A stretch of DNA of 7,786 nucleotides, from contig NZ_UHHW01000001.1 of assembly GCF_900460345.1 (NCBI RefSeq), positions 1 through 7,786 on the forward strand, written 5' to 3'. The DNA is from Trueperella pyogenes. Its GTDB lineage: Bacteria; Actinomycetota; Actinomycetes; Actinomycetales; Actinomycetaceae. A program made the position numbers and the translations under genes. Under the pieces are notes generated by a model, which made no database searches, had not been told where the DNA came from, and saw nothing but the letters and a program-made list of their open reading frames with translations. This document shows, one piece after another, positions 1-6,769 of the stretch (the stretch's first letter is position 1; the number at the start of each line of letters is the position of its first letter).

Positions 1-1084
1 TTGACGGCGGCCTGCGCCACCGCCTCCGACGAGGCCTCAGACGAGGCTCGCTCAGAGAAGATCGTGGCCGAGCGATCCTTCGGGGCACTCATGTCCCATA
101 GCCGTTGTTCGGCTCGCTTTGACTCTGCTACGAGCAGGTCGTACATCGTCATGCCCACATCTTGCCGATTCTTCTCTAACAGCGAGGTCGCTTCCTCGGA
201 AAATGCTTTCTTGGCTTCGTCGGATGCGCGGCGTAGCTCGACAGCGTAGAGGAGATCGGACGGGTCACGCTTGGCGGGGCGCTCCTTCTCGTAGCGCCAC
301 CGCTGATGTCCCAGGCCTCGTCGTAGCGTTGTGCACGATCGACCGCTTCTTCAATCTCCTGGATCGGCTCAGATGCAGCCGCTGGCTCCGGTGCGGCTGC
401 CGACTTAGGCCAAACTACTACCGGCTCGGGCTCAATCACCGGCTCAGGCTCAACCGTCGGGGCAGGCTCGGAGATCAGCTCTTCCGCACCGCCTTCTTCA
501 TCCGCGGTCTGGGCCGATTCGCGCACAAGCTCGGCAGTTTCTTCTGCCCATGGCAGCACGGTGGGAGACTCCATGACTTTCGCGATCTCCACGAGCAGAC
601 CCTGCGCACCCTGGTGGGCAAAAATCTGATAGGCCTCCACCCCAGCGCCGCGCAAGGCGGAGATAGCGCGCAGCACGTCGGCTTCGTAGTGGGGAGAAAA
701 GAGGAAGAGACGCGGGCCAGGCTTGGTCAGCGGCGGTGCGGAGTCCACAAAAGCGCGGTAGTCAGAATCGAAAGCCTCAGAACCGCCGGTGTAGAGCTGG
801 CCGAGCGCGCCACGGCCCATCTGCGAGTGTCGGCCGGCACGCGCGAGCGCACGCATGAAGGCTTGGGAAGAGAGTGTGTCAAAAAAATCGATGCTGGCCA
901 CTTGCCCAGTGGCATCGAGGGCGAGGAAGGTGCCGGATTCGTAGGAGCGGCCCACCCCAAAGAGCGGGTAGTGGATGAATTCGAGCGCTTGGGAGCGTAC
1001 GGCGTCGCACACGTCGTCGCTAACTTCAGCTACCAGCTGCTGTGGCGCCACGAGGCGACCGTCGTGCAATACGAAAACTCCCAC
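1..1084 (-). CDS. Unknown protein with Glu-Pro linker, left copy, 3' end outside window
   Basis: Start is GTG at 1082-1084, behind a Shine-Dalgarno at 1091-1097. One base is missing near 301; with it restored from the right copy the frame reads ISGWRYEKERPAKRDPSDLL and stays open to position 1, giving at least 361 residues. Residues 1-170 look like a compact domain (QVASIDFF at 61-68, GPRLFLFSPHYEADVLRA at 123-140, VEAYQI at 149-154). Residues 205-240 are an acidic, Pro-rich linker with EPEP repeats. Residues 275-361 are charged and probably helical or coiled coil (RRASDEAKKAF, LLEKNRQDV, AESKRAEQRLW). There is no signal peptide or membrane segment, so it is probably cytoplasmic. The strand pattern of the N-terminal domain loosely recalls NucS/DUF91-type nuclease folds, but no catalytic set is visible and I do not assign it. 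Confidence 0.78.
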
Positions 1085-1090
1085 GCGTGT

Positions 1091-1135
1091 CTCCCTTCCG
1101 CGCCTCAGTCTACCCGAGCTTTCAAACTTTGAAAG
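1091..1135 (-). promoter_or_regulatory. Left-arm mirror of the palindrome, -10-like box and ribosome binding site
   Basis: Read on the minus strand, the 17-bp palindrome is at 1119-1135, TAGACT at 1107-1112 and AAGGGAG at 1091-1097, ahead of GTG at 1082-1084. This intergenic stretch is identical in the two arms, so both independent copies support the palindrome exactly as read. Confidence 0.5.
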
Positions 1136-1139
1136 ACCC

Positions 1140-1649
1140 TCACTCCTCATCCATAAAGTGGAATTCACGACGTGTGCGATTTACGACGCACGCCTGCGCC
1201 GTCGCGCAAAAGTTCGGCAAGGTGAACGCCCTGGTCACCGACGAGCCCCGCGCTTGCCGTGCGGCAGGAGAAGCCGTCGGCCAGATATCGGCGTCCGGCG
1301 ATGCGGCCGCGAGTTTGGGCAGCAGGTCGTTGTGCGCCACCTTGACTGACACGTCATAGTGCCCTTTTTCCATGCCGAAGTTTCCAGCCAACCCGCAACA
1401 TCCCGAGACGGTGGTCAGTTGCGCTCCGGCGCGCCGGAGGAGTTCAGCGTCGGCTCGCCAGCCCATGACGGAGTAATGGTGGCAGTGAGGTTGGGCGACG
1501 ACCTCGACCCCGCTGAGGTCCGGTACCTGCCAGTCTTCTCCCGGCCCGATGGGTTCGGGCGCGGTGAGCAGCTCGGCGAGGGTGTGGGTCATATGCGCGA
1601 CGACGGCCGAGCGGGGCGTCGTCCGGGAGCAGGTCCAGGAGGTCCTCAC
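1140..1649 (-). CDS. Same dehydrogenase, left copy: second CCG domain, frameshifted
   Basis: The native part runs from about 1609 (SAVVAHMTHTLAELL) to about 1289 and includes PHCHH and SGCCGLAGNFGMEKGHYDVS. A missing A near 1288 turns SPDAVYLADGF into SPDADIWPTAS, so the last 50 or so residues are out of frame and the frame overruns the natural stop, which lies at 1165-1167. Two more compensated shifts at 1249-1259 and 1234-1239 scramble the CRTQ region in this copy. The right copy (6220-6702) is the better model for the C-terminus. Confidence 0.75.
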   Translation of the reverse strand: MRTSWTCSRTTPRSAVVAHMTHTLAELLTAPEPIGPGEDWQVPDLSGVEVVAQPHCHHYSVMGWRADAELLRRAGAQLTTVSGCCGLAGNFGMEKGHYDVSVKVAHNDLLPKLAAASPDADIWPTASPAARQARGSSVTRAFTLPNFCATAQACVVNRTRREFHFMDEE

Positions 1650-1923
1650 GCAAGACAGCCGTGCAGGAGGGCTCTACGCCGACGATGGGGATGCCCGACG
1701 CTGCAAAGGGCGCGAGCAGGCCGAGTAGATGCGTGAGTTCCTTCTTGGCGTGGCCAAGTTGGCCGGTGGTGATCCAGGTCAGGCCACAGCAGGCGTCGGC
1801 TGGCGGTATGAGCACGGTGTATCCGGCCCGCTGTAGCACGGCGACCATCGCCTGCGCACCGCGGGTGTCAAGCGTTTCAGAGAAAGAATCCACCCACAGC
1901 ATCACATATTTTTTCTCACCCAT
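1444..1923 (-). CDS. Same dehydrogenase, left copy: first CCG domain
   Basis: The native reading runs from the ATG at 1921-1923 to about 1618: MGEKKYVMLWVDSFSETLD, then DACCGLTWITTGQLGHAKKE, then GIPIVGVEPSCTAVLREDLL and LLPDDA. The VEPSC segment is typical of these cysteine-rich domains. This copy is better than the right one, which loses two A residues here. After 1618 the frame is wrong because of the unresolved indel at 1609-1618, so the Arg-rich tail is not native. The ATG is probably internal to the fused gene and not a separate start. A separate overlapping gene, as in operons with split GlcF-like subunits, remains possible. Confidence 0.78.
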   Translation of the reverse strand: MGEKKYVMLWVDSFSETLDTRGAQAMVAVLQRAGYTVLIPPADACCGLTWITTGQLGHAKKELTHLLGLLAPFAASGIPIVGVEPSCTAVLREDLLDLLPDDAPLGRRRAYDPHPRRAAHRARTHRAGRRLAGTGPQRGRGRRPTSLPPLLRHGLASRR

Positions 1924-3065
1924 GGCCGCCTGGCCACGAGCCCGCGGGTTTCCTTGCGCAGGCTCTTGGCGTGAGTTGAAAAGCGGGTGGTGGCAAAGCC
2001 CGGCCAGGAGCGGCGGGTGTCGAGCCCACTGGCGGCGAACGCGATTTTGCGAATCGGCCCGATCTTCATGAGGGCATTCGCGAGCGCGGCGAGGCCTGGG
2101 ATCGCGGTAGCCCAGCGGGCGAGAATGGGCAGGTTGCCGAGTATGTAATGGGTGCGCGGGCGGATCTTTCCCCGGTAACCGCGATAGAGCGCTTCAGATT
2201 TGAATTTGGCGAGGTTGACTCCCGTTGGGCAGTCGGTGGAGCAGGCCTTACAGGCGAGGCAGAGGTCTAGAGCCTCGTGCAGGGCGCTGTCCTCAAAGCC
2301 GCTGACGAGTTGGCCGTTCGTCACCTCCTGCAGCACGCGGGCGCGCCCGCGGGTGACGTCCTTTTCGTCTTTAGTGGCCTGATAAGAGGGGCACATGTAG
2401 AAGCCAGCGGCCGTGCGATTCGCACGGCAGTTGCCCACACCGGTGCAGCGGTGTACCGCGCGGGTGAAGTCCCCGCCATCCTCCCGAAAATGGAAGCCGC
2501 CGGCGTACTGGCTGGGGGCGGCCTGCGGGCGGCGGAGGTCGGCGTCGAGGGGGCGGGGACGGACGAGGACGCCGGGATTGAGCACGTCATCGGGATCGAA
2601 GAGCGCTTTGACCGCGCCGAAAAGCTCGAGTATCTGCGGCGGGTACATGCGGGTGAGGAGCTCAGAGCGGGCGCGGCCGTCGCCGTGCTCGCCTGACATA
2701 GAGCCGCCGTAGCGCATGGCGATGTCTGTGGCCTCTTCCATAAAGGCGCGCATGAGCGGCACTCCACCTGCCTCCTCGAGTGGGAAGTCGATGCGCACGT
2801 GCACGCAGCCATCTCCGAAATGGCCATACATGAGGCCGTCTAGGCCTTTCGCGGACATGAGTCCACGCAGGTCACGCAGGTACGGCCCGAGTTTCTCGGG
2901 TGGCACGGCCGAGTCTTCCCAGCCCGGCCAGGCGGCCTCCCCGGCCGGAGTTCGCCCGCCCAGGCCAGCACCGTCGGCGCGGATACGCCACAGCTCGGCG
3001 GCTTCGGGGCCGGGCGGGCAGACGACGACGTCGGCCGTCCCGGCGTCACGCACAATCGCCGCCAC
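1902..3065 (-). CDS. Same dehydrogenase, left copy: FAD-oxidase C-terminal domain plus both 4Fe-4S motifs
   Basis: This is the longest clean stretch of the iron-sulfur region. It reads without interruption from about 3088 through HFGDGCVHVR, GEHGDG and NPG, the Cys-x5-Cys plus Cys-Pro motif, the GRARVLQEVTNGQ link broken in the right copy, the CLACKACSTDCP motif, and the hydrophobic segment followed by IRKIAFAASGLDTRRSW. It shows that the FAD and ferredoxin-like parts are one polypeptide. Its end (VARRPWVRKNM, stop at 1902-1904) is probably artificial: one G appears missing at 1934-1935, and restoring it joins this frame to the CCG part at 1444-1923, which it now overlaps by 22 bases. Confidence 0.82.
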   Translation of the reverse strand: MAAIVRDAGTADVVVCPPGPEAAELWRIRADGAGLGGRTPAGEAAWPGWEDSAVPPEKLGPYLRDLRGLMSAKGLDGLMYGHFGDGCVHVRIDFPLEEAGGVPLMRAFMEEATDIAMRYGGSMSGEHGDGRARSELLTRMYPPQILELFGAVKALFDPDDVLNPGVLVRPRPLDADLRRPQAAPSQYAGGFHFREDGGDFTRAVHRCTGVGNCRANRTAAGFYMCPSYQATKDEKDVTRGRARVLQEVTNGQLVSGFEDSALHEALDLCLACKACSTDCPTGVNLAKFKSEALYRGYRGKIRPRTHYILGNLPILARWATAIPGLAALANALMKIGPIRKIAFAASGLDTRRSWPGFATTRFSTHAKSLRKETRGLVARRPWVRKNM

Positions 3066-3916
3066 TCGCTGGTCGACGACCGCGACGTCTCCCCCTCCTG
3101 CGCACCGACCTCGATGAACAACCAGCCGCCGCCCGCCGGCAGCGCTGGCACCGCACCCTTCTTGCGGCGCACCACCTCCACGAGCTCTGCATCGATCCCC
3201 TCGACAGCGAGCGGAGCATGGGCGAGCAGAGCGGGGACGGCGTCGGCGGCCGCGGGCATATCCGGGTAGCCAAGGACCACGAGGGTCGGCGCCTGTGCGA
3301 GCGGAACCAGGCGCAGCAGCGCCTGCGTGATCACGACGAGCGTTCCCTCAGAGCCCACGAGCATCTTGGCCAGGTCGCGCCCATTTTCCGGCAGGAGATG
3401 TTCCAGGGAGTAGCCCGAGACCTGGCGCGAAAAGCGGCCAAAGTGGCGGCGGATGTCGGCGAGGTGGGAGCAGATCAGCGCGGCCAGGCACTCGCCCAAC
3501 TCCCCCTTCCCCAGACTGCCGCTACCAGCGGTAAAAGCTCGCCCTGCGCCGTCGATGCACTCAAGCGCCAACACATTATCGGCCGTGCGCCCCCAGGCCA
3601 CAGCATGCGGGCCGCAAGCGTTGTTTCCGATCATGCCGCCGAGAGTCGCGCGGTTCTGCGTGGACGGATCCGGCCCAAAGCGCAAACCGTGTACAGCGGC
3701 CGCGGCCTGCAGGTCGCTCATCACCACACCCGGCTGCACCCGCGCAGTCCGCGCCACCGGGTCAATTTCGAGGATCTTATTCATGTGCCGGGAAAAGTCC
3801 AGCACCACGCCAGGGCCTACCGCATTGCCCGCCACCGACGTGCCACCACCGCGCGACGTCAGCGCCACGCCGCGCTCCCGGCAGATCTCCAGCACGGCCG
3901 CTACCTCGGGATACAC
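2840..3916 (-). CDS. Same dehydrogenase, left copy: FAD-binding (PCMH) domain, frameshifted
   Basis: Minus-strand mirror of the FAD part. It is native from 3916 down to about 3089 and identical in protein to the right copy except Val for Ala at the fourth residue after the fold. A C is missing at about 3089 (plus strand), so GEDVAVVDQR becomes GETSRSSTSE, and everything from 3088 to 2840 is out of frame. The native reading resumes in the overlapping frame at 1902-3065. The GTG at 3914-3916 is only the first possible codon after the fold (a stop lies three codons upstream) and should not be taken as the natural start. Confidence 0.78.
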   Translation of the reverse strand: MYPEVAAVLEICRERGVALTSRGGGTSVAGNAVGPGVVLDFSRHMNKILEIDPVARTARVQPGVVMSDLQAAAAVHGLRFGPDPSTQNRATLGGMIGNNACGPHAVAWGRTADNVLALECIDGAGRAFTAGSGSLGKGELGECLAALICSHLADIRRHFGRFSRQVSGYSLEHLLPENGRDLAKMLVGSEGTLVVITQALLRLVPLAQAPTLVVLGYPDMPAAADAVPALLAHAPLAVEGIDAELVEVVRRKKGAVPALPAGGGWLFIEVGAQEGETSRSSTSEWRRLCVTPGRPTSSSARPAPKPPSCGVSAPTVLAWAGELRPGRPPGRAGKTRPCHPRNSGRTCVTCVDSCPRKA

Positions 3917-3958
3917 TCGTCGTTAACATCGACCCGTATCGACTGTCAAGGACGATGT
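3914..3958. other. Fold (spacer) of the inverted repeat
   Basis: These 45 bases separate the arms and do not pair end to end. They contain a short perfect inverted repeat, TAACATCG at 3924-3931 and CGATGTTA at 3953-3960, around a 21-base loop at 3932-3952. If that pairing is part of the palindrome, the left side carries about 12 extra bases between GGGATA and ACATCG. The only substitution between the arms lies just outside (A at 3903 against C at 3969, a Val/Ala difference). The 5' part of the dehydrogenase gene should begin here but is missing from both sides, so this is a junction and not a normal promoter region. I recognise no known sequencing adapter in it. Confidence 0.8.
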
Positions 3959-5551
3959 TATCCCGAGGCAGCGGCCGTGCTGGAGATCTGCCGGGAGCGC
4001 GGCGTGGCGCTGACGTCGCGCGGTGGTGGCACGTCGGTGGCGGGCAATGCGGTAGGCCCTGGCGTGGTGCTGGACTTTTCCCGGCACATGAATAAGATCC
4101 TCGAAATTGACCCGGTGGCGCGGACTGCGCGGGTGCAGCCGGGTGTGGTGATGAGCGACCTGCAGGCCGCGGCCGCTGTACACGGTTTGCGCTTTGGGCC
4201 GGATCCGTCCACGCAGAACCGCGCGACTCTCGGCGGCATGATCGGAAACAACGCTTGCGGCCCGCATGCTGTGGCCTGGGGGCGCACGGCCGATAATGTG
4301 TTGGCGCTTGAGTGCATCGACGGCGCAGGGCGAGCTTTTACCGCTGGTAGCGGCAGTCTGGGGAAGGGGGAGTTGGGCGAGTGCCTGGCCGCGCTGATCT
4401 GCTCCCACCTCGCCGACATCCGCCGCCACTTTGGCCGCTTTTCGCGCCAGGTCTCGGGCTACTCCCTGGAACATCTCCTGCCGGAAAATGGGCGCGACCT
4501 GGCCAAGATGCTCGTGGGCTCTGAGGGAACGCTCGTCGTGATCACGCAGGCGCTGCTGCGCCTGGTTCCGCTCGCACAGGCGCCGACCCTCGTGGTCCTT
4601 GGCTACCCGGATATGCCCGCGGCCGCCGACGCCGTCCCCGCTCTGCTCGCCCATGCTCCGCTCGCTGTCGAGGGGATCGATGCAGAGCTCGTGGAGGTGG
4701 TGCGCCGCAAGAAGGGTGCGGTGCCAGCGCTGCCGGCGGGCGGCGGCTGGTTGTTCATCGAGGTCGGTGCGCAGGAGGGGGAGGACGTCGCGGTCGTCGA
4801 CCAGCGAGTGGCGGCGATTGTGCGTGACGCCGGGACGGCCGACGTCGTCGTCTGCCCGCCCGGCCCCGAAGCCGCCGAGCTGTGGCGTATCCGCGCCGAC
4901 GGTGCTGGCCTGGGCGGGCGAACTCCGGCCGGGGAGGCCGCCTGGCCGGGCTGGGAAGACTCGGCCGTGCCACCCGAGAAACTCGGGCCGTACCTGCGTG
5001 ACCTGCGTGGACTCATGTCCGCGAAAGGCCTAGACGGCCTCATGTATGGCCATTTCGGAGATGGCTGCGTGCACGTGCGCATCGACTTCCCACTCGAGGA
5101 GGCAGGTGGAGTGCCGCTCATGCGCGCCTTTATGGAAGAGGCCACAGACATCGCCATGCGCTACGGCGGCTCTATGTCAGGCGAGCACGGCGACGGCCGC
5201 GCCCGCTCTGAGCTCCTCACCCGCATGTACCCGCCGCAGATACTCGAGCTTTTCGGCGCGGTCAAAGCGCTCTTCGATCCCGATGACGTGCTCAATCCCG
5301 GCGTCCTCGTCCGTCCCCGCCCCCTCGACGCCGACCTCCGCCGCCCGCAGGCCGCCCCCAGCCAGTACGCCGGCGGCTTCCATTTTCGGGAGGATGGCGG
5401 GGACTTCACCCGCGCGGTACACCGCTGCACCGGTGTGGGCAACTGCCGTGCGAATCGCACGGCCGCTGGCTTCTACATGTGCCCCTCTTATCAGGCCACT
5501 AAAGACGAAAAGGACGTCACCCGCGGGCGCGCCCGCGTGCTGCAGGAGTGA
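3959..5551 (+). CDS. Fused FAD/Fe-S 2-hydroxyacid dehydrogenase (GlcD-GlcF/YdiJ-like), right copy, FAD part, 5' truncated
   Basis: This family oxidises a 2-hydroxyacid (D-lactate, glycolate or D-2-hydroxyglutarate type) to the 2-oxoacid and passes electrons from FAD to iron-sulfur clusters; the exact substrate cannot be read here. Counting from Tyr at 3959, the FAD-binding PCMH domain shows RGGGTS at 21-26, FGPDPST at 79-85 and GGMIGNNACG at 92-101. The FAD-oxidase C-terminal domain shows HFGDGCVHVR at 365-374, GEHGDG at 408-413 and NPG at 446-448. Cysteines 490, 496 and 508 (followed by Pro) open the first iron-sulfur motif. This copy reads through 4790, where the left copy is frameshifted. 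The TGA at 5549 is caused by one missing G; the left copy continues in frame. The N-terminus (perhaps 40-60 residues) is lost at the fold. The frame stays open upstream to 2900, but that part is antisense to the left copy. Confidence 0.88.
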   Translation, partial: YPEAAAVLEICRERGVALTSRGGGTSVAGNAVGPGVVLDFSRHMNKILEIDPVARTARVQPGVVMSDLQAAAAVHGLRFGPDPSTQNRATLGGMIGNNACGPHAVAWGRTADNVLALECIDGAGRAFTAGSGSLGKGELGECLAALICSHLADIRRHFGRFSRQVSGYSLEHLLPENGRDLAKMLVGSEGTLVVITQALLRLVPLAQAPTLVVLGYPDMPAAADAVPALLAHAPLAVEGIDAELVEVVRRKKGAVPALPAGGGWLFIEVGAQEGEDVAVVDQRVAAIVRDAGTADVVVCPPGPEAAELWRIRADGAGLGGRTPAGEAAWPGWEDSAVPPEKLGPYLRDLRGLMSAKGLDGLMYGHFGDGCVHVRIDFPLEEAGGVPLMRAFMEEATDIAMRYGGSMSGEHGDGRARSELLTRMYPPQILELFGAVKALFDPDDVLNPGVLVRPRPLDADLRRPQAAPSQYAGGFHFREDGGDFTRAVHRCTGVGNCRANRTAAGFYMCPSYQATKDEKDVTRGRARVLQE

Positions 5552-5955
5552 CGAACGGCCAACTCGTCAGCGGCTTTGAGGACAGCGCCCTGCACGAGGC
5601 TCTAGACCTCTGCCTCGCCTGTAAGGCCTGCTCCACCGACTGCCCAACGGGAGTCAACCTCGCCAAATTCAAATCTGAAGCGCTCTATCGCGGTTACCGG
5701 GGAAAGATCCGCCCGCGCACCCATTACATACTCGGCAACCTGCCCATTCTCGCCCGCTGGGCTACCGCGATCCCAGGCCTCGCCGCGCTCGCGAATGCCC
5801 TCATGAAGATCGGCCGATTCGCAAAATCGCGTTCGCCGCCAGTGGGCTCGACACCCGCCGCTCCTGGCCGGGCTTTGCCACCACCCGCTTTTCAACTCAC
5901 GCCAAGAGCCTGCGCAAGGAAACCCGCGGCTCGTGGGCCAGGCGGCCATGGGTGA
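5548..5955 (+). CDS. Same dehydrogenase, right copy: second 4Fe-4S motif and hydrophobic segment
   Basis: This continues the same gene after the lost G at about 5547; the GTG at 5548 is really an internal Val codon, so it is not an independent start. A ferredoxin-type motif C-x2-C-x2-C-x3-C-P is encoded at 5611-5646 (cysteine codons at 5611, 5620, 5629 and 5641). A hydrophobic stretch at about 5724-5805 (HYILGNLPILARW, then an Ala/Leu-rich run) could sit on the membrane, as in GlcF/GlpC-type subunits; this is inference. A second lost G at 5812-5813 (GG against GGG in the left copy) shifts the frame, so the translation after that point is not native. The native frame goes on to about 5929 as IRKIAFAASGLDTRRSWPGF and beyond. 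Confidence 0.75.
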   Translation: MTNGQLVSGFEDSALHEALDLCLACKACSTDCPTGVNLAKFKSEALYRGYRGKIRPRTHYILGNLPILARWATAIPGLAALANALMKIGRFAKSRSPPVGSTPAAPGRALPPPAFQLTPRACARKPAARGPGGHG

Positions 5956-6223
5956 GAAAAAATATGTGATGCTGTGGGTGGATTCTTTCTCTGAAACGCT
6001 TGACACCCGCGGTGCGCAGGCGATGGTCGCCGTGCTACAGCGGGCCGGATACACCGTGCTCATACCGCCAGCCGACGCCTGCTGTGGCCTGACCTGGATC
6101 CCACCGGCCAACTTGGCCACGCCAGAAGGAACTCACGCATCTACTCGGCCTGCTCGCGCCCTTTGCAGCGTCGGGCATCCCCATCGTCGGCGTAGAGCCC
6201 TCCTGCACGGCTGTCTTGCGTGA
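5933..6223 (+). CDS. Same dehydrogenase, right copy: first CCG cysteine-rich domain, frameshifted
   Basis: From the ATG at 5945 the frame reads MGEKKYVMLWVDSFSETLD and reaches the first CCG (heterodisulfide-reductase-like, DUF224) motif, with Cys-Cys codons at 6080-6085 in DACCGLTW. One A is missing after 6100 and another near 6124, so residues past about 6100 are not native; the left copy reads TWITTGQLGHAKKELTHLLG there. The apparent start is not a real gene start: the frame is open from GTG at 5933 and joins the upstream part of the gene when the two G-runs at the boundary are both taken at their longer length. CCG domains bind an iron-sulfur cofactor and move electrons to the acceptor. 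Confidence 0.7.
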   Translation: MGQAAMGEKKYVMLWVDSFSETLDTRGAQAMVAVLQRAGYTVLIPPADACCGLTWIPPANLATPEGTHASTRPARALCSVGHPHRRRRALLHGCLA

Positions 6224-6702
6224 GGACCTCCTGGACCTGCTCCCGGACGACGCCCTCGGCCGTCGTCGCGCATATGACCCACACCCTCGCCGAGCTGCTC
6301 ACCGCGCCCGAACCCATCGGGCCGGGAGAAGACTGGCAGGTACCGGACCTCAGCGGGGTCGAGGTCGTCGCCCAACCTCACTGCCACCATTACTCCGTCA
6401 TGGGCTGGCGAGCCGACGCTGAACTCCTCCGGCGCGCCGGAGCGCAACTGACCACCGTCTCGGGATGTTGCGGGTTGGCTGGAAACTTCGGCATGGAAAA
6501 AGGGCACTATGACGTGTCAGTCAAGGTGGCGCACAACGACCTGCTGCCCAAACTCGCGGCCGCATCGCCGGACGCCGTATATCTGGCCGACGGCTTCTCC
6601 TGCCGCACGCAAGCCGCGGGGCTCGTCGTGGACCAGGGCGTTCACCTTGCCGAACTTTTGCGCGACGGCGCAGGCGTGCGTCGTAAATCGCACACGTCGT
6701 GA
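6220..6702 (+). CDS. Same dehydrogenase, right copy: second CCG domain and C-terminus
   Basis: The native frame is from about 6259 (AVVAHMTHTLAELL) to the TGA at 6700-6702; the first dozen codons from 6220 are out of frame because bases are missing at 6251-6258. The second CCG domain is intact, with PHCHH (Cys codon at 6382), SGCCGLAGNFGMEKGHYDVS (Cys codons at 6466 and 6469) and DGFSCRTQA (Cys codon at 6601), all typical of the GlcF/LutA/HdrB-type cysteine-rich family. The right copy preserves CRTQAAGLVVDQGVHLAELL, which the left copy scrambles. The C-terminus ends in a short basic tail, RRKSHTS. The stop is 80 bases before the next gene. Confidence 0.82.
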   Translation: MRTSWTCSRTTPSAVVAHMTHTLAELLTAPEPIGPGEDWQVPDLSGVEVVAQPHCHHYSVMGWRADAELLRRAGAQLTTVSGCCGLAGNFGMEKGHYDVSVKVAHNDLLPKLAAASPDAVYLADGFSCRTQAAGLVVDQGVHLAELLRDGAGVRRKSHTS

Positions 6703-6731
6703 ATTCCACTTTATGGATGAGGAGTGAGGGT

Positions 6732-6760
6732 CTTTCAAAGTTTGAAAGCTCGGGTAGACT
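6732..6760 (+). promoter_or_regulatory. Perfect 17-bp palindrome with -10-like hexamer upstream of the unknown gene
   Basis: CTTTCAAAGTTTGAAAG at 6732-6748 is a perfect 8+1+8 inverted repeat inside the 80-base gap between the dehydrogenase stop and the GTG at 6783. TAGACT at 6755-6760 resembles a -10 box (TANNNT) and lies 22 bases before the start. No good -35 is seen; the palindrome covers that zone, as a repressor or activator site would. It is AT-rich within GC-rich DNA. A terminator is less likely, because the stem is weak with a one-base centre and no T-run follows. Confidence 0.5.
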
Positions 6761-6769
6761 GAGGCGCGG

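Larger units (their letters stand above)
72..3913. repeat. Left arm of a 7.8-kb inverted repeat
   Basis: Read as reverse complement, this arm matches 3959-7786 base for base except at about 21 sites. The sum of paired coordinates is 7872 beside the fold and falls to 7858 at the outer end, so the left arm is 14 bases longer net; every step of that drift can be assigned to a specific small indel. The left arm appears to lose single bases near 301, 1288, 1934 and 3089, and has two self-compensating shifts at 1234-1239 and 1249-1259. It otherwise keeps frames better than the right arm. It carries the dehydrogenase and the unknown gene on the minus strand. Confidence 0.97.

Noticed and set aside
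119..1132. A 337-codon plus-strand open frame in the left arm (mirrored at 7103-7768 on the minus strand)
   Set aside because: It is antisense to the unknown gene. Its Arg-rich, Leu/Asn-Arg repetitive translation is the shadow of the EP linker and GC-rich codons. The opposite strand has a proper ribosome binding site and a frame that both arms support once merged.
3914..3958. Divergent promoter, replication origin or hairpin telomere at the fold
   Set aside because: Both genes are cut inside the FAD domain here, no start codon or ribosome binding site faces outward, and only an 8-bp inverted repeat is seen. Nothing resembles a known telomere or origin motif.
3923..4654. A 243-codon minus-strand frame opposite the right-arm FAD domain
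   Set aside because: It lies opposite conserved RGGGTS, GPDPST and GGMIGNNACG motifs and is the same antisense frame that opens the chimeric 2900-5551 reading. High-GC genes often leave such frames open.
5548..6702. Programmed frameshifting or natural pseudogene decay of the dehydrogenase
   Set aside because: Each break except one is absent from the other arm, and all key cysteine and FAD motifs are intact, so decay or recoding is not needed to explain the broken frames.
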